Part shown: positions 25,689 through 32,954 of the stretch, piece by piece | Position numbering within the stretch: position 1 is the first letter of the stretch | Layout of the letters: every line of letters starts with the position of its first letter | From: Pseudomonas abietaniphila | Lineage (GTDB): Bacteria > Pseudomonadota > Gammaproteobacteria > Pseudomonadales > Pseudomonadaceae | Length of the DNA: 59,427 bases | Direction: 5' to 3' | Assembly (NCBI RefSeq): GCF_900100795.1 | Contig: NZ_FNCO01000025.1 | Coordinates: 1-59,427 of the forward strand | Program-made: the position numbers and the translations under genes | Notes under the pieces: model-generated | What the model was told of the DNA's origin: nothing | The model's input: the letters and a program-made list of their open reading frames with translations, nothing else | Databases searched by the model: none

Positions 25689-26218
25689 CTGAATCTCGAG
25701 TCAGTCGCCCCTGAGGCGGCTAAGTCGCGCTTCCAGCGTAGCGCCGCTATAGATATGAACTGACTTATGGCTAACGAGCCTCTCTCGTTCCTGGCCTTCG
25801 AGCCAGGATGCGAGAGCGCCGTTTCCACTTTCTCACGGCTGGCCTCGTACATTGCGAATGCGTTGAACTCAGTATCGAGCAGCACCAACAGCACAAAGTC
25901 GAACTGCTGTTGTAGATTGATAGCTCCCATGCGACCGGTGATTCTCGCAGGATTTAGCACACACCGACCTTTGATCTGGATGCTTACAGACCCATGCTCT
26001 CGGGTTTCGGTTGCGTCATACCCAGCCTGCCTTGCGGGATGGAGAAGAAGGCCGAGTTTGGTGGCTGCTTCGTATTCGGCGACCTCACCGGTGATTCCAA
26101 GTGGCTTTCCGGTCAGGAGGTAAAACCTTCGTGCAAGCACCTTCGCTTCGCGGAGAACCTCTAAGACTTCGTCTTTGATCACGATACTGGACTCCCCCGA
26201 CAGCACAGCGTTCGACAC
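25685..26218 (-). CDS. PD-(D/E)XK-like protein (DUF6998-like)
   Basis: The 177-residue product has the order expected for a restriction-endonuclease-like core. A helix with acidic residues comes first (GEVAEYEAATKLG, residues 44-56), then GYDAT with Asp-68, and then a strand with SIQIKGR (residues 79-85) where Lys-83 would be the catalytic lysine. I relate it to DUF6998, without certainty. Its first codon is a GTG that overlaps the TGA of the lipoprotein gene (TGAGTG). It overlaps the LOTUS gene downstream. The pair LOTUS plus nuclease-like protein suggests nucleic-acid-directed activity, possibly in defence; that is inference. Confidence 0.7.
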   Translation of the reverse strand: MSNAVLSGESSIVIKDEVLEVLREAKVLARRFYLLTGKPLGITGEVAEYEAATKLGLLLHPARQAGYDATETREHGSVSIQIKGRCVLNPARITGRMGAINLQQQFDFVLLVLLDTEFNAFAMYEASREKVETALSHPGSKARNERGSLAISQFISIAALRWKRDLAASGATDSRFR

Positions 26219-26587
26219 TCAATTGGTTCTAGTGGTCGTGCCTGGCGCAGGGCCTTCGCTGTACGTGTAGTTGATCACGACATCGTTGCGGATCAACACG
26301 TCTAGGGTCTTCTGGGTGCCCGTCGTGGTCACCTTCATGGTCACCACATAGCTCTGGGCATGAGCAGAACCGTTGGTGTAGGTGTAGACCCACTTTTCGT
26401 CAGTCTCGCTTACCGGGCTTTTAGCGTACGGCTCGCCAAAGAGCGACTTGAGCTCGGTTACTGTCGTTTTTCCTTTGGTGATACTGGAGACATTGGCCGA
26501 AGGGAAATCCCGGCCAGCGGTGAAGTTTGATGTGGCGCAACCTGACAGCGCGACCGACAAACATACAGCTGCGATGAGCTTGATCAT
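26219..26587 (-). CDS. BamE-like small lipoprotein
   Basis: The 122-residue protein has a lipoprotein signal (MIKLIAAVCLSVALSGC, lipobox LSGC). Its mature domain has the BamE/SmpA pattern: SSITKGKTTVTELKSLFGEP, then KWVYTYTNG, then strands ending YTYSEG. BamE-type domains occur in many small outer-membrane or plasmid-encoded lipoproteins. This copy is not next to Bam genes and is probably an accessory lipoprotein. Its stop codon TGA abuts the GTG start of the nuclease-like gene, so it is the first gene of a three-gene unit. Confidence 0.8.
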   Translation of the reverse strand: MIKLIAAVCLSVALSGCATSNFTAGRDFPSANVSSITKGKTTVTELKSLFGEPYAKSPVSETDEKWVYTYTNGSAHAQSYVVTMKVTTTGTQKTLDVLIRNDVVINYTYSEGPAPGTTTRTN

Positions 26588-26763
26588 CTTCGTCCTTGAG
26601 AATAGAAAAGAGAAAATACTAACTGGCGATCATGTTAAACGCCATTGCAGTCGTGAACTGCTCTGCCTGACATGCATGGTTGGATTAGTCGACCTCGAAA
26701 TGCGGTTGTGCAATAGGGTTGAGCGACAAGCCTGGCAGTTCGTGAAAGCAACGACAGGCTGAC

Positions 26764-26868
26764 GCAAGCGGAGCGCGCAGGCGCGAGGATGGAAGCCCGT
26801 CAGGGCCGAGATCGCGAGAATCGCGAGCTCGGTACACGACAGCCGGCCCGCAAGGGCGCGCTCACCTC
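26764..26868 (+). repeat. Structured island repeat, copy 7
   Basis: A full copy: GCAAGCGGAGCGCGCAGGCG, GAGGATGGAAGCCC, a long hairpin where CCGAGATCGCGA pairs with TCGCGAGCTCGG, GGTACACGACAGCCGG and the right hairpin GCCCGCAAGGGC. The middle stem differs in sequence from copies 3 and 6 but keeps pairing, which is covariation. It lies between divergent genes, 108 bases before the next + strand gene. Confidence 0.93.
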
Positions 26869-26975
26869 ATCGCCAGTCATGTAAACCATCCAGCTTTTCA
26901 GCTATCTCTATTGGCAGAGAATGTGCACGACCTCGACGCTCAGAGGAAGGCCATCCAGATTAGGAGGAATGCACC

Positions 26976-27317
26976 ATGACCGACGACCACGCTGATACAG
27001 ATCTCAGAGAACAAGAGAAGCTCCGAAGGAAAGCGCTGTGGCCGCTATCAATGCTTCAGCCTGGCGATCCTAAAGCGAAGCCGGTGGTTGATGTCCTCGA
27101 TGGCATTGATCGCCGGGCCGCGAGCGATAAAGCGGGAGGTGTGGATGAGTTGAACATCGTCGTGGTGACTGAGCTTAAAGCACACGGTTTGCAGATCGTC
27201 CGTGAAGCCAGCATCCCTCAGCCATGGCGTGAACGATTCCTACAAGCAAGTATGGGATCTACTAGGCACGCGGACGGCCCGTACCTGCACGACTTTCAAA
27301 AGTTTATCGTGATGTGA
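26976..27317 (+). CDS. Hypothetical 113-residue protein
   Basis: The product is soluble and charged, with an N-terminal helix rich in Arg/Glu (REQEKLRRKAL) and a mixed alpha/beta remainder containing DVLDGIDRRAA and ELNIVVVTELKAHG. No family is recognised. A strong TAGGAGGAATGCACC precedes the ATG, the best ribosome-binding site in this area. It is the first gene after repeat 7. Confidence 0.6.
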   Translation: MTDDHADTDLREQEKLRRKALWPLSMLQPGDPKAKPVVDVLDGIDRRAASDKAGGVDELNIVVVTELKAHGLQIVREASIPQPWRERFLQASMGSTRHADGPYLHDFQKFIVM

Positions 27318-27403
27318 AAACAAGAAATGGAGCACCTGCAGGCCCATCGAATCGCCGAGGTGTCAGAGCGGAAGATGTAGGAGGGCAATGATAGTCGGGT
27401 GAA

Positions 27404-27796
27404 TCAGCTCCCGTTTTTCAGCCAATATCGCCTCACAGTGGTCGCCGGCATGCCCAGCTTTTTCGCGGTCTCACTGATCGACATTCCTTGATCTTTACAC
27501 ACCAGCACCGCAGCCAATTTTTCCTGATTGACTTGAACACCTGCGGGCCGAGACACAAGCTGACCCTCTTGAAACTGACGTTTAAAAGACTCAGCGTCGA
27601 CCTTCAGAGCATCCAAAGCCTTGATGTCATGCTGGATCTCTTTGAGGACATCTGCCGGCGACCCATCAGCCCCAAAGCCTGAAGAGAGCACCAACAAAGA
27701 AATGGGGTTAACACCCAACACTTTGGCCACACCTTCCAACAAAGGGACAATTGTCGTAGATGGTGAAGCTATTCCCAATGTCCAGTTAACGAACAA
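27404..27796 (-). pseudogene. Truncated XRE-type regulator
   Basis: The frame reads like the C-terminal two thirds of a regulator. Residues from GIASPSTTIVPLLEGVAKVLGVNPISLL match the end of an XRE helix-turn-helix domain, where the usual recognition-helix start and ISRWE/IERG motif should precede. A linker follows, then a second HTH (GMSISETAKKLGMPATTVRRYW) of the resolvase/Hin type. Upstream of about 27765 the XRE signature disappears, and the opposite strand carries the coding region of a membrane protein. I therefore read it as a 5'-truncated gene; an intact short version from 27796 is less likely. Confidence 0.6.
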
Positions 27797-28226
27797 GTTC
27801 TACGAAGAGCTAAATGCTGGCGAAAACTTTACTCTCTACGGTGTTTTTAAAAATCTGAAGCAGAAAGATAAAAACAGCGGTGTCTTGTATGGCCTTCAGA
27901 AAGAAAATGGCGAGAAGATGTTCGCCACTCATTTTCGGCTGCTGGGGCCTATGATGCTGTTGCTTTACGCCTTTCTAGCTTTCTGTCTTGTCTTTGTTGT
28001 CGGGTGGGTTGCGTCCTGTGTGCCTGTGATCTGGATTTGGGGCAAAGATGACGTCGACGGGCTTGTATATCACGCGACTGCCTTTGCAATCGTAGAAGCA
28101 TGCCTGGCCGCCGGATTCTATTTGTGGCGCGCTTGGACGCTTATAAAAATCACAGATGACCCAGATAGTTGGGATGTGATGTCCTCGGCAACACTTTCGA
28201 GCCGCTTCTCTAAATTTCACAAGTAA
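27702..28226 (+). CDS. Two-helix membrane protein with chimeric start region
   Basis: The 174-residue product (from the ATG at 27702) has a soluble N-terminal half (TLYGVFKNLKQKDKNSGVLYG) and two transmembrane helices near residues 85-108 and 120-145, then a polar tail. No family is recognised. Its first 20 or so codons lie on the opposite strand of the truncated regulator. The start may therefore have been created when this block joined the regulator fragment, and the native N terminus may be missing. It ends four bases before the lipoprotein gene, and the two are probably one transcript. Confidence 0.55.
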   Translation: MGLTPNTLATPSNKGTIVVDGEAIPNVQLTNKFYEELNAGENFTLYGVFKNLKQKDKNSGVLYGLQKENGEKMFATHFRLLGPMMLLLYAFLAFCLVFVVGWVASCVPVIWIWGKDDVDGLVYHATAFAIVEACLAAGFYLWRAWTLIKITDDPDSWDVMSSATLSSRFSKFHK

Positions 28227-28230
28227 TGGC

Positions 28231-29190
28231 ATGAACATGAATATGAGCAAACCAGCGACCAAGGGTATCTTGTTCGCCACCCTGACAGCCTTGAGTATCA
28301 CGGTGCTAACGGGATGTGGACAGGAGTCTGCGCCCGCGCCGAAAGTCGATACGAGAACCGAGAAGCAAAAGAAAGCAGACGCGATTTACAATCCAACACC
28401 TGAGCAAAAAGCACAGCAAGCCGCAGAGCGCCAGGCGCGTATTGACGCTGATCTACCACGTCGAATTGATTTTTCTGATCCCGGTACTGCTGATGATTCG
28501 AAGTACGTAGACATCAGTGAGACGTTTGTTGCGTACAAACTGTACAACGCGAAAAAGGCGTGGGATGAAACGCCCGAAGACATCGCAAAAAGTACTATGA
28601 TTTTGCAAGACACGAATGGCGTCGATCCGAGGATCTCCGCCATCGGCGGTAAACTTTGGCACGCACGCGACGCGTTTGAGAAATCAGACTTGCAGAAAGA
28701 GCAGGCCGCGATTGTCACAGAGATTTCTCAGCCATACCACGATACCCAGTGGGTGAAGGCATCGCTGCCGGCTAACGTCGCAAGCCTTGAGTCATATGAC
28801 TTCAACCAGAAAGGGTTTCCCGTCGCTGCGGCGCTGTTAACGGATAAGCTGTCATTGACTGAAACAGACAGCAAAAATCAGCAGTACGGAAATTTCAAAT
28901 CCGTAAAGCCGGTCAAAGCCTATCTGTCTAACATTCCGTCCGACTATAAAATCGGGTTCGCGGGGGCGGCTGATAAGACGCTGATTAGCGTTGAAGATGA
29001 ACAGCTCGCGCGTAAGATCGAAGCCGCCCGGCCCACCGCGAACGTTGAGATCTATGGGTACGTTGAGAGCATTCAACGCCGCCGACTGAATGGTAATGAT
29101 CAAAAAGAACGTTTCGTGATGATGCACGTTCAAAAGATTCAGATCGTGGACGGCAAAACTGGTGAGGTGCTGGTGGCTACAAAGATATAA
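28231..29190 (+). CDS. DUF4852-like lipoprotein
   Basis: The 319-residue protein begins with a lipoprotein signal ending in VLTGC (Cys near residue 29). Next comes a helical Gln/Ala/Glu/Arg-rich linker (EQKAQQAAERQARIDADLP), then a mixed alpha/beta domain. The closing strands, VEIYGYVESIQRR and HVQKIQIVDGKTGEVLV, recall DUF4852 from memory. Three in-frame ATGs occur within the first 13 bases; 28231 is the first. It would sit at the inner or outer membrane beside the preceding two-helix protein. The function is unknown. Confidence 0.65.
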   Translation: MNMNMSKPATKGILFATLTALSITVLTGCGQESAPAPKVDTRTEKQKKADAIYNPTPEQKAQQAAERQARIDADLPRRIDFSDPGTADDSKYVDISETFVAYKLYNAKKAWDETPEDIAKSTMILQDTNGVDPRISAIGGKLWHARDAFEKSDLQKEQAAIVTEISQPYHDTQWVKASLPANVASLESYDFNQKGFPVAAALLTDKLSLTETDSKNQQYGNFKSVKPVKAYLSNIPSDYKIGFAGAADKTLISVEDEQLARKIEAARPTANVEIYGYVESIQRRRLNGNDQKERFVMMHVQKIQIVDGKTGEVLVATKI

Positions 29191-29383
29191 CTTTTGGTGT
29201 TCAGAGCGCCCTTAACGTACGCCTCACAGCGGTATTGCGAGAAGGGTGCTCGATCTTCAGAGTGATTGAACAGCGAGATTGTCTATCTCTAGATTTTGGG
29301 TCTTGGATTTTTTTGAAATAAATGCGTTGAAAGATTAAAGTTTGGATGGGTGTGATCCGTTTACATCAATATCAAGATAGTAT

Positions 29384-30019
29384 TTGGTGATGATTATGAA
29401 CGGTTGTGCCAGCAATATTTCGACGTCTACCTTTCGAGCAGCGCGTTTTATGTCGCTGTACGAGGAAGAGTACGAACAGAAAAATCAGCGTGTTTCCAAA
29501 TATTTAGTGTCAGTCACACTCATTGATTACACTGAGATTCTCATGGCTATCGGTGGCTCAGTGTACAGTCTGACAGCGGCTCAGTCATGTGCTCTAGCCA
29601 AAGGTTTCTTTCTTCTGCTCGCAAGTCATCCTCATCGATTGAAAGACGGCTTGGATGAAATACCACTTGCACATGAAATCTTCGAACGTTTTCTCGAACA
29701 ATCACGGTATGTGTTCGAGCATGCCCCGGTAGAATCCGGAAATGAGATCGAACTCTATGCGTATGATTGGTCGGAAACAGAACATCATTGCGTGGGTGGG
29801 CTTCAGTGCATTGAGCTAGGCTTCGGTCGTGCGCGCGGCCATGTTGTAGATCTTTTCATAGACGATTTTAACGATCTACCTGCTTTCGTATTTGGATACC
29901 TATTCGTGATTTTTCAATATGAAGAGGTGGTTTGGTTTCTTGAACAGCTTTGCTCTGCTGCAAATCTATCGGTTAAGCAATCATTGAGTACCTCTGATAT
30001 CGCTGAAATATCGCACTGA
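29384..30019 (+). CDS. Hypothetical protein of 211 residues
   Basis: The product is soluble, with helices and aromatic-rich segments (FDDFNDLPAFVF-like acidic stretch, YLFVIFQYEEVVWFLEQL). I know no family. The true start may be the internal ATG of MSLYEEEYEQKNQ at 29450, as the first 22 residues are Ser/Thr-rich and unlike the rest. The upstream 190 bases are AT-rich and gene-free. Base composition is lower in GC than the core genes, consistent with acquired DNA. Confidence 0.55.
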   Translation: MVMIMNGCASNISTSTFRAARFMSLYEEEYEQKNQRVSKYLVSVTLIDYTEILMAIGGSVYSLTAAQSCALAKGFFLLLASHPHRLKDGLDEIPLAHEIFERFLEQSRYVFEHAPVESGNEIELYAYDWSETEHHCVGGLQCIELGFGRARGHVVDLFIDDFNDLPAFVFGYLFVIFQYEEVVWFLEQLCSAANLSVKQSLSTSDIAEISH

Positions 30020-30083
30020 ACGATCTGAACGAGTGATGTTTTTTGGAAGATGCTGGGCAGAGCAGCCCCGGTAGGAGTCAGCG

Positions 30084-30207
30084 GCTAAGGGAAGCGCAGC
30101 GCGCACGCCGAAGGGAGAGAGGCGAGGATGGTAGCCGGAAGTGTCGAGATTCGGCGTTAAGCCACGAGGCTCGGGTCATGACAGCCGTCCTTTGGAGGAC
30201 GCACCCA
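30084..30207 (+). repeat. Structured island repeat, copy 8
   Basis: The most diverged clear copy. The left block is GGAAGCGCAGCGCGCACGCCG, followed by an extra segment, GCGAGGATGGTAGCCGG, a hairpin pairing TCGAGATTCGGCG-type sequence with GCC..GAGGCTCGG, TCATGACAGCCG and a right hairpin GTCCTTTGGAGGAC. Pairing is kept although many bases differ. It lies at the 3' ends of both neighbours. Confidence 0.82.
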
Positions 30208-30247
30208 ACCAGAGGGTGTCTAGGTCTAGGATCTGACGTGTCGCCTA

Positions 30248-30469
30248 TCACTCCGCCGATCTTCTGTGTGCGGAATCTACGAATTGCCTATTTTGCGTGC
30301 GACTCTCGAGGACTTTTTGCTGCAGTTCTTCGGGAGCAATCGAGACGCCGCCACCTTCCGTAACCTCGAAATTTTTGAGTTTTTTGATGGCTTCGATGAA
30401 CGAGCGTTCTTGCTTGTCGTGCCATGACTCGGGCCTTGACGGTCTGTTTCTCCAAAATAGCCAGGCCAT
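30248..30469 (-). CDS. Small hypothetical protein in a one-gene block
   Basis: The 73-residue product starts MAWLFWRNRPSRPESW, a short aromatic-basic N terminus, and continues as charged helices (KQERSFIEAIKKLKNFEV, APEELQQKVLESR). The ATG at 30469 is preceded by GAGGTGGTAA, a good ribosome-binding site. It is the only gene between repeats 8 and 9, in a block of only about 515 bp. No family is recognised. Confidence 0.6.
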   Translation of the reverse strand: MAWLFWRNRPSRPESWHDKQERSFIEAIKKLKNFEVTEGGGVSIAPEELQQKVLESRTQNRQFVDSAHRRSAE

Positions 30470-30609
30470 TTACCACCTCAATGCGGATTCGATGTCAAGC
30501 GATAGTATGAGCGACCTGTTCGCTGAGTCCAATCCAAAGGACGTCTGGACGACCTAGCCTTGCGAGCCGCGATCGATTAAGTCATGACTGTGGTAGGTAC
30601 GGTTCTTCG

Positions 30610-30724
30610 TAAGCGGAGCGCGCAGGCCATGATGGCCGAAGGCGTGAGGATGTCAGCCCGCTAGGGCCAGGACGCCGTCTAGGCGGCCAGGTTCACGACA
30701 GCCGACCCGGGTAGGGCACGCCCA
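30610..30724 (+). repeat. Structured island repeat, copy 9
   Basis: A full copy with an extra GGCCATGATGGCC hairpin in the left half. It has AAGCGGAGCGCGCAGGCC, GAGGATGTCAGCCCGC, the hairpin CCAGGACGCC/GGCGGCCAGG-like (shifted by one base), GGTTCACGACAGCCG and the right hairpin ACCCGGGTAGGGC. It lies between divergent genes, 92 bases before the next + strand gene. Confidence 0.92.
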
Positions 30725-30815
30725 GTTCAAGTCGCTCCGGCGCGTCGTTGAAGGGCTAGAATGCATCAAGAACCGGCGGTCTAGACTTAGCCGCAGCTGA
30801 AAGAGGCCCTACGAC

Positions 30816-31031
30816 ATGGCTACTGATCCAGACGACACCGTTTACTGCGACATCCAGATGCCTCTAGCGGAAGGTGAGCAACTGCTGAGGCTCGTGGCTG
30901 CCTTGCGCGAAAGTAAAGCTCATCCAGGGTTGGATACGGTTCTGCAGCGCATGCAGTACGAGCTGGAGCTATCGATCGATTTGGTCGTGAATCCACCCGA
31001 TTGGCTAAATTGGGGCGCGACCAAGCATTGA
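30816..31031 (+). CDS. Small hypothetical protein
   Basis: The 71-residue acidic product (MATDPDDTVYCDIQMPLAEG) is mostly helical (QLLRLVAALRESK and VLQRMQYELELSIDLV), with a C-terminal PPDWLNWG segment. AAAGAGG lies about ten bases before the ATG. No family is recognised. It shares its repeat-bounded block with paralogue B and converges on it. Confidence 0.55.
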   Translation: MATDPDDTVYCDIQMPLAEGEQLLRLVAALRESKAHPGLDTVLQRMQYELELSIDLVVNPPDWLNWGATKH

Positions 31032-31082
31032 TCAAAGCCAGGCTGCTTTCCCGAGATGTCAGCGTGGCCTTCTGGATTCGAT

Positions 31083-32207
31083 CTAAACAACTGCTGTTGC
31101 GTCAACGCTGTGTTGCATCAACGTCATCAAACACAGCGTCGTCACGGTCAAGGTGTGAAAGGACAGACTCTCACATTCCTCCGCCAAGTACTGAAGCTCC
31201 GCCTTGCGCATAAGGTCAGTCATACACCGCCGGATAACCCCCACGGACGTTTTCAAGGGGTTGATCTGATCTGAAGTAAGCCAGTCGTAATAGATCTTCT
31301 CCAACTCGGAAACGCTCATTGCTGCCCTCGAACCATCCGCCGATGGGAACAGAGGGTCGGTCTCAGACAGTTTTTTGGCCCTGATGTACATGGCGATTAC
31401 GCGACCAGCCATCGGTGGCAGGTCAATCTCATCATCTTGGCCTCTGAACAAGCCAGGTTCCAAATTTGCTCCCACAGCCGAGTGCATGTAGATGACGTCA
31501 CGGACTGTGAGCTCCGTGATTTCATGAATCTTCGTCTTACTCATCAGTGCATGCAGATTGGAGTTTCGAAATTTTTCGGGTGGGTGGGTACCGTCTTGAA
31601 ATCCCTGAGCAGCATTGCTGAGCTGTTTAGTAATCAGCGGCGAAACGTTGGACTGCGGGCGCTGTGGATGCGCAGGGAGTTGTTGGCTCGGATCGGAAAC
31701 CTCTTCGACATTCTCTTCGTCCGGATCCGGATCGAGCGACGGGAGTTTGTAGTTGTTGATCCCCAAGGAATACATCTCGTGAACCTGCTTCGCCTGTTCT
31801 GGGAGTGGAATGATCGCCTTGCCGGAGTAGAGATCGGACTCACTGAAGATATTTGCTGCCCAAGGCTGGCCTTGGTCAATCCCCATGACCTTGGCCCACA
31901 GGTTGATCGTGGGGCGGATAGTGCCATTGGTCACAGCTGAGTCCACAAAAACATAAAAGCCAGATTCAAGGTCTACGATCAGCGTGACTGGCGGGAGCGC
32001 TCCCAGAATGAGTGCCCGTTCCAGCATCCTGATTCGGCGATCATCTAGCGCCCCGTCATACACCAGGGCGAAACGCTGGTGGCCAGCATACGTCCTCGTT
32101 TCCAGATTGGGGCCGCTCCATTGCAGGCAGCTGAAAACTACATGCTTGATCGCGCCGCTGGTCTCTACGGGGGAACATTCTTGGCGTAACAGGTGTGAGT
32201 GAGGCAT
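31083..32207 (-). CDS. Recombinase-like protein with new N-terminal domain (paralogue B)
   Basis: This 374-residue protein aligns with paralogue A from its first residues (MPHSHLLRQECSPVET against MPLSALLHLEYDPVEP). The shared domain includes GHQRFALVYDGALDDRRIRMLERA and SLGINNY. After a Pro/Gln-rich linker the C-terminal part keeps traces of a tyrosine-recombinase core: ELTVRDVIYMH and DPLFPSADGS. Arg-I is gone (KTKIHEITEL), Arg-II is plausible in VGVIRRCM, and no GH or catalytic Tyr is recognisable (VTTLCLM). I expect it to be catalytically dead. The start at 32207 is preferred because AAGGATCCCGT precedes it and paralogy begins there; the frame is open to 32222. Confidence 0.7.
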   Translation of the reverse strand: MPHSHLLRQECSPVETSGAIKHVVFSCLQWSGPNLETRTYAGHQRFALVYDGALDDRRIRMLERALILGALPPVTLIVDLESGFYVFVDSAVTNGTIRPTINLWAKVMGIDQGQPWAANIFSESDLYSGKAIIPLPEQAKQVHEMYSLGINNYKLPSLDPDPDEENVEEVSDPSQQLPAHPQRPQSNVSPLITKQLSNAAQGFQDGTHPPEKFRNSNLHALMSKTKIHEITELTVRDVIYMHSAVGANLEPGLFRGQDDEIDLPPMAGRVIAMYIRAKKLSETDPLFPSADGSRAAMSVSELEKIYYDWLTSDQINPLKTSVGVIRRCMTDLMRKAELQYLAEECESLSFHTLTVTTLCLMTLMQHSVDATAVV

Positions 32208-32440
32208 ACGGGATCCTTCCATTCTATTCAGCTGGACGTTCTCGTGACCCTCTGGAGAATGTTCCAGGGCGACGGTGAGATTGATGCAGACAAGTATTAA
32301 CGCTGGCCCCCGGCTGACCTGCTTGGGGCTTGAGCATCGGCGCAGGGGTTCTCCGTATCGGATTGATACGGCGCATTACCTATGCCCTTAACGCCGTGCG
32401 TAGCTGATGACTTCTCCCTCGTGATGAACATCGTCCTTAT

Positions 32441-32556
32441 GCGCAAGCGGAGCGCGCAGGCCGGGATGGCCGAAGGGCCTGAGGATGGAAGCCCGCAGGG
32501 GCAAGATCGGCGAAGCCGAGCTTGGTTTACGACAGCCGGCCCAGCGGGCAGGCCAA
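32441..32556 (+). repeat. Structured island repeat, copy 10
   Basis: A full, near-consensus copy with GCGCAAGCGGAGCGCGCAGG, an extra GGCCGAAGGGCC-type hairpin, GAGGATGGAAGCCCGCAGGG, a middle stem GCAAGATCGGC/GCCGAGCTTGG, GGTTTACGACAGCCGG and the right hairpin GGCCCAGCGGGC. It is the last copy, followed within 20 bases by the 24-bp inverted repeat. Confidence 0.93.
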
Positions 32557-32574
32557 CTAAGATTTCCCTCGCTT

Positions 32575-32637
32575 AATGACCCTAAACTGGAACATTAACC
32601 CCCTGAAACTTAATTAATGTTCCTGATTAGGGCCATT
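32575..32637. repeat. 24-bp imperfect inverted repeat with 15-bp spacer
   Basis: Left arm 32575-32598 and right arm 32614-32637 are reverse complements at 21 of 24 positions. The central GGAACATTAA and TTAATGTTCC halves are exact, and there are mismatches at three scattered sites. The spacer is 15 bases. The size and organisation are compatible with a crossover region bound by two recombinase monomers, or with a large operator. It lies between copy 10 of the structured repeat and the paralogue C module. Confidence 0.8.
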
Positions 32638-32678
32638 GTGGCTGCTACGTGAACTTCGAAAACCCCGTGTCGCCGCTT

Positions 32679-32861
32679 CTAATGAAGTGTCGGTGTGGCT
32701 GGTTCGTCTTCTACAGACTTGTCCCGAGAATCGGGCATGTAGAAGTGGAAAGTTGTCTGGCTGTCGAAGTGCCCGAGCTGTTCCCGGATCTGGTCAAACG
32801 TACTCTTAGGCTTCAACTTTTGGCGTTTGCTACGGCCAGTGGATTCAGGTTTATCGCCCAT
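32679..32861 (-). CDS. 60-residue protein resembling a detached recombinase tail
   Basis: The small protein starts with a Lys/Arg/Ser-rich stretch. It then reads FDQIREQLGHFDSQTTFHFY, which resembles the last conserved block of tyrosine recombinases (LGH, then TT and Tyr at roughly the usual distance). It ends in a polar tail. An AGAGGATGAGAAA ribosome-binding site precedes the ATG at 32861, supporting translation. It could be an accessory peptide or a remnant of a recombinase whose other parts are lost. Chance similarity is possible at this length. Confidence 0.5.
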   Translation of the reverse strand: MGDKPESTGRSKRQKLKPKSTFDQIREQLGHFDSQTTFHFYMPDSRDKSVEDEPATPTLH

Positions 32862-32954
32862 TTTCTCATCCTCTTAGAATGGATTCGGTGTGATATTTAA
32901 CTGCTGCTTTTTAGGCCCACTAGCGTTAGTAGCAGACGTCGCTATGCTCGAGCC

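Noticed and set aside
12662..32556. CRISPR array
   Set aside because: The repeats are too long, far apart and separated by genes; no short regular spacers and no cas genes are present.
12662..32556. Classical integron with attC sites
   Set aside because: The repeats lack the expected short core-site motifs and no IntI-type integrase is seen; genes lie on both strands. I keep only the analogy.
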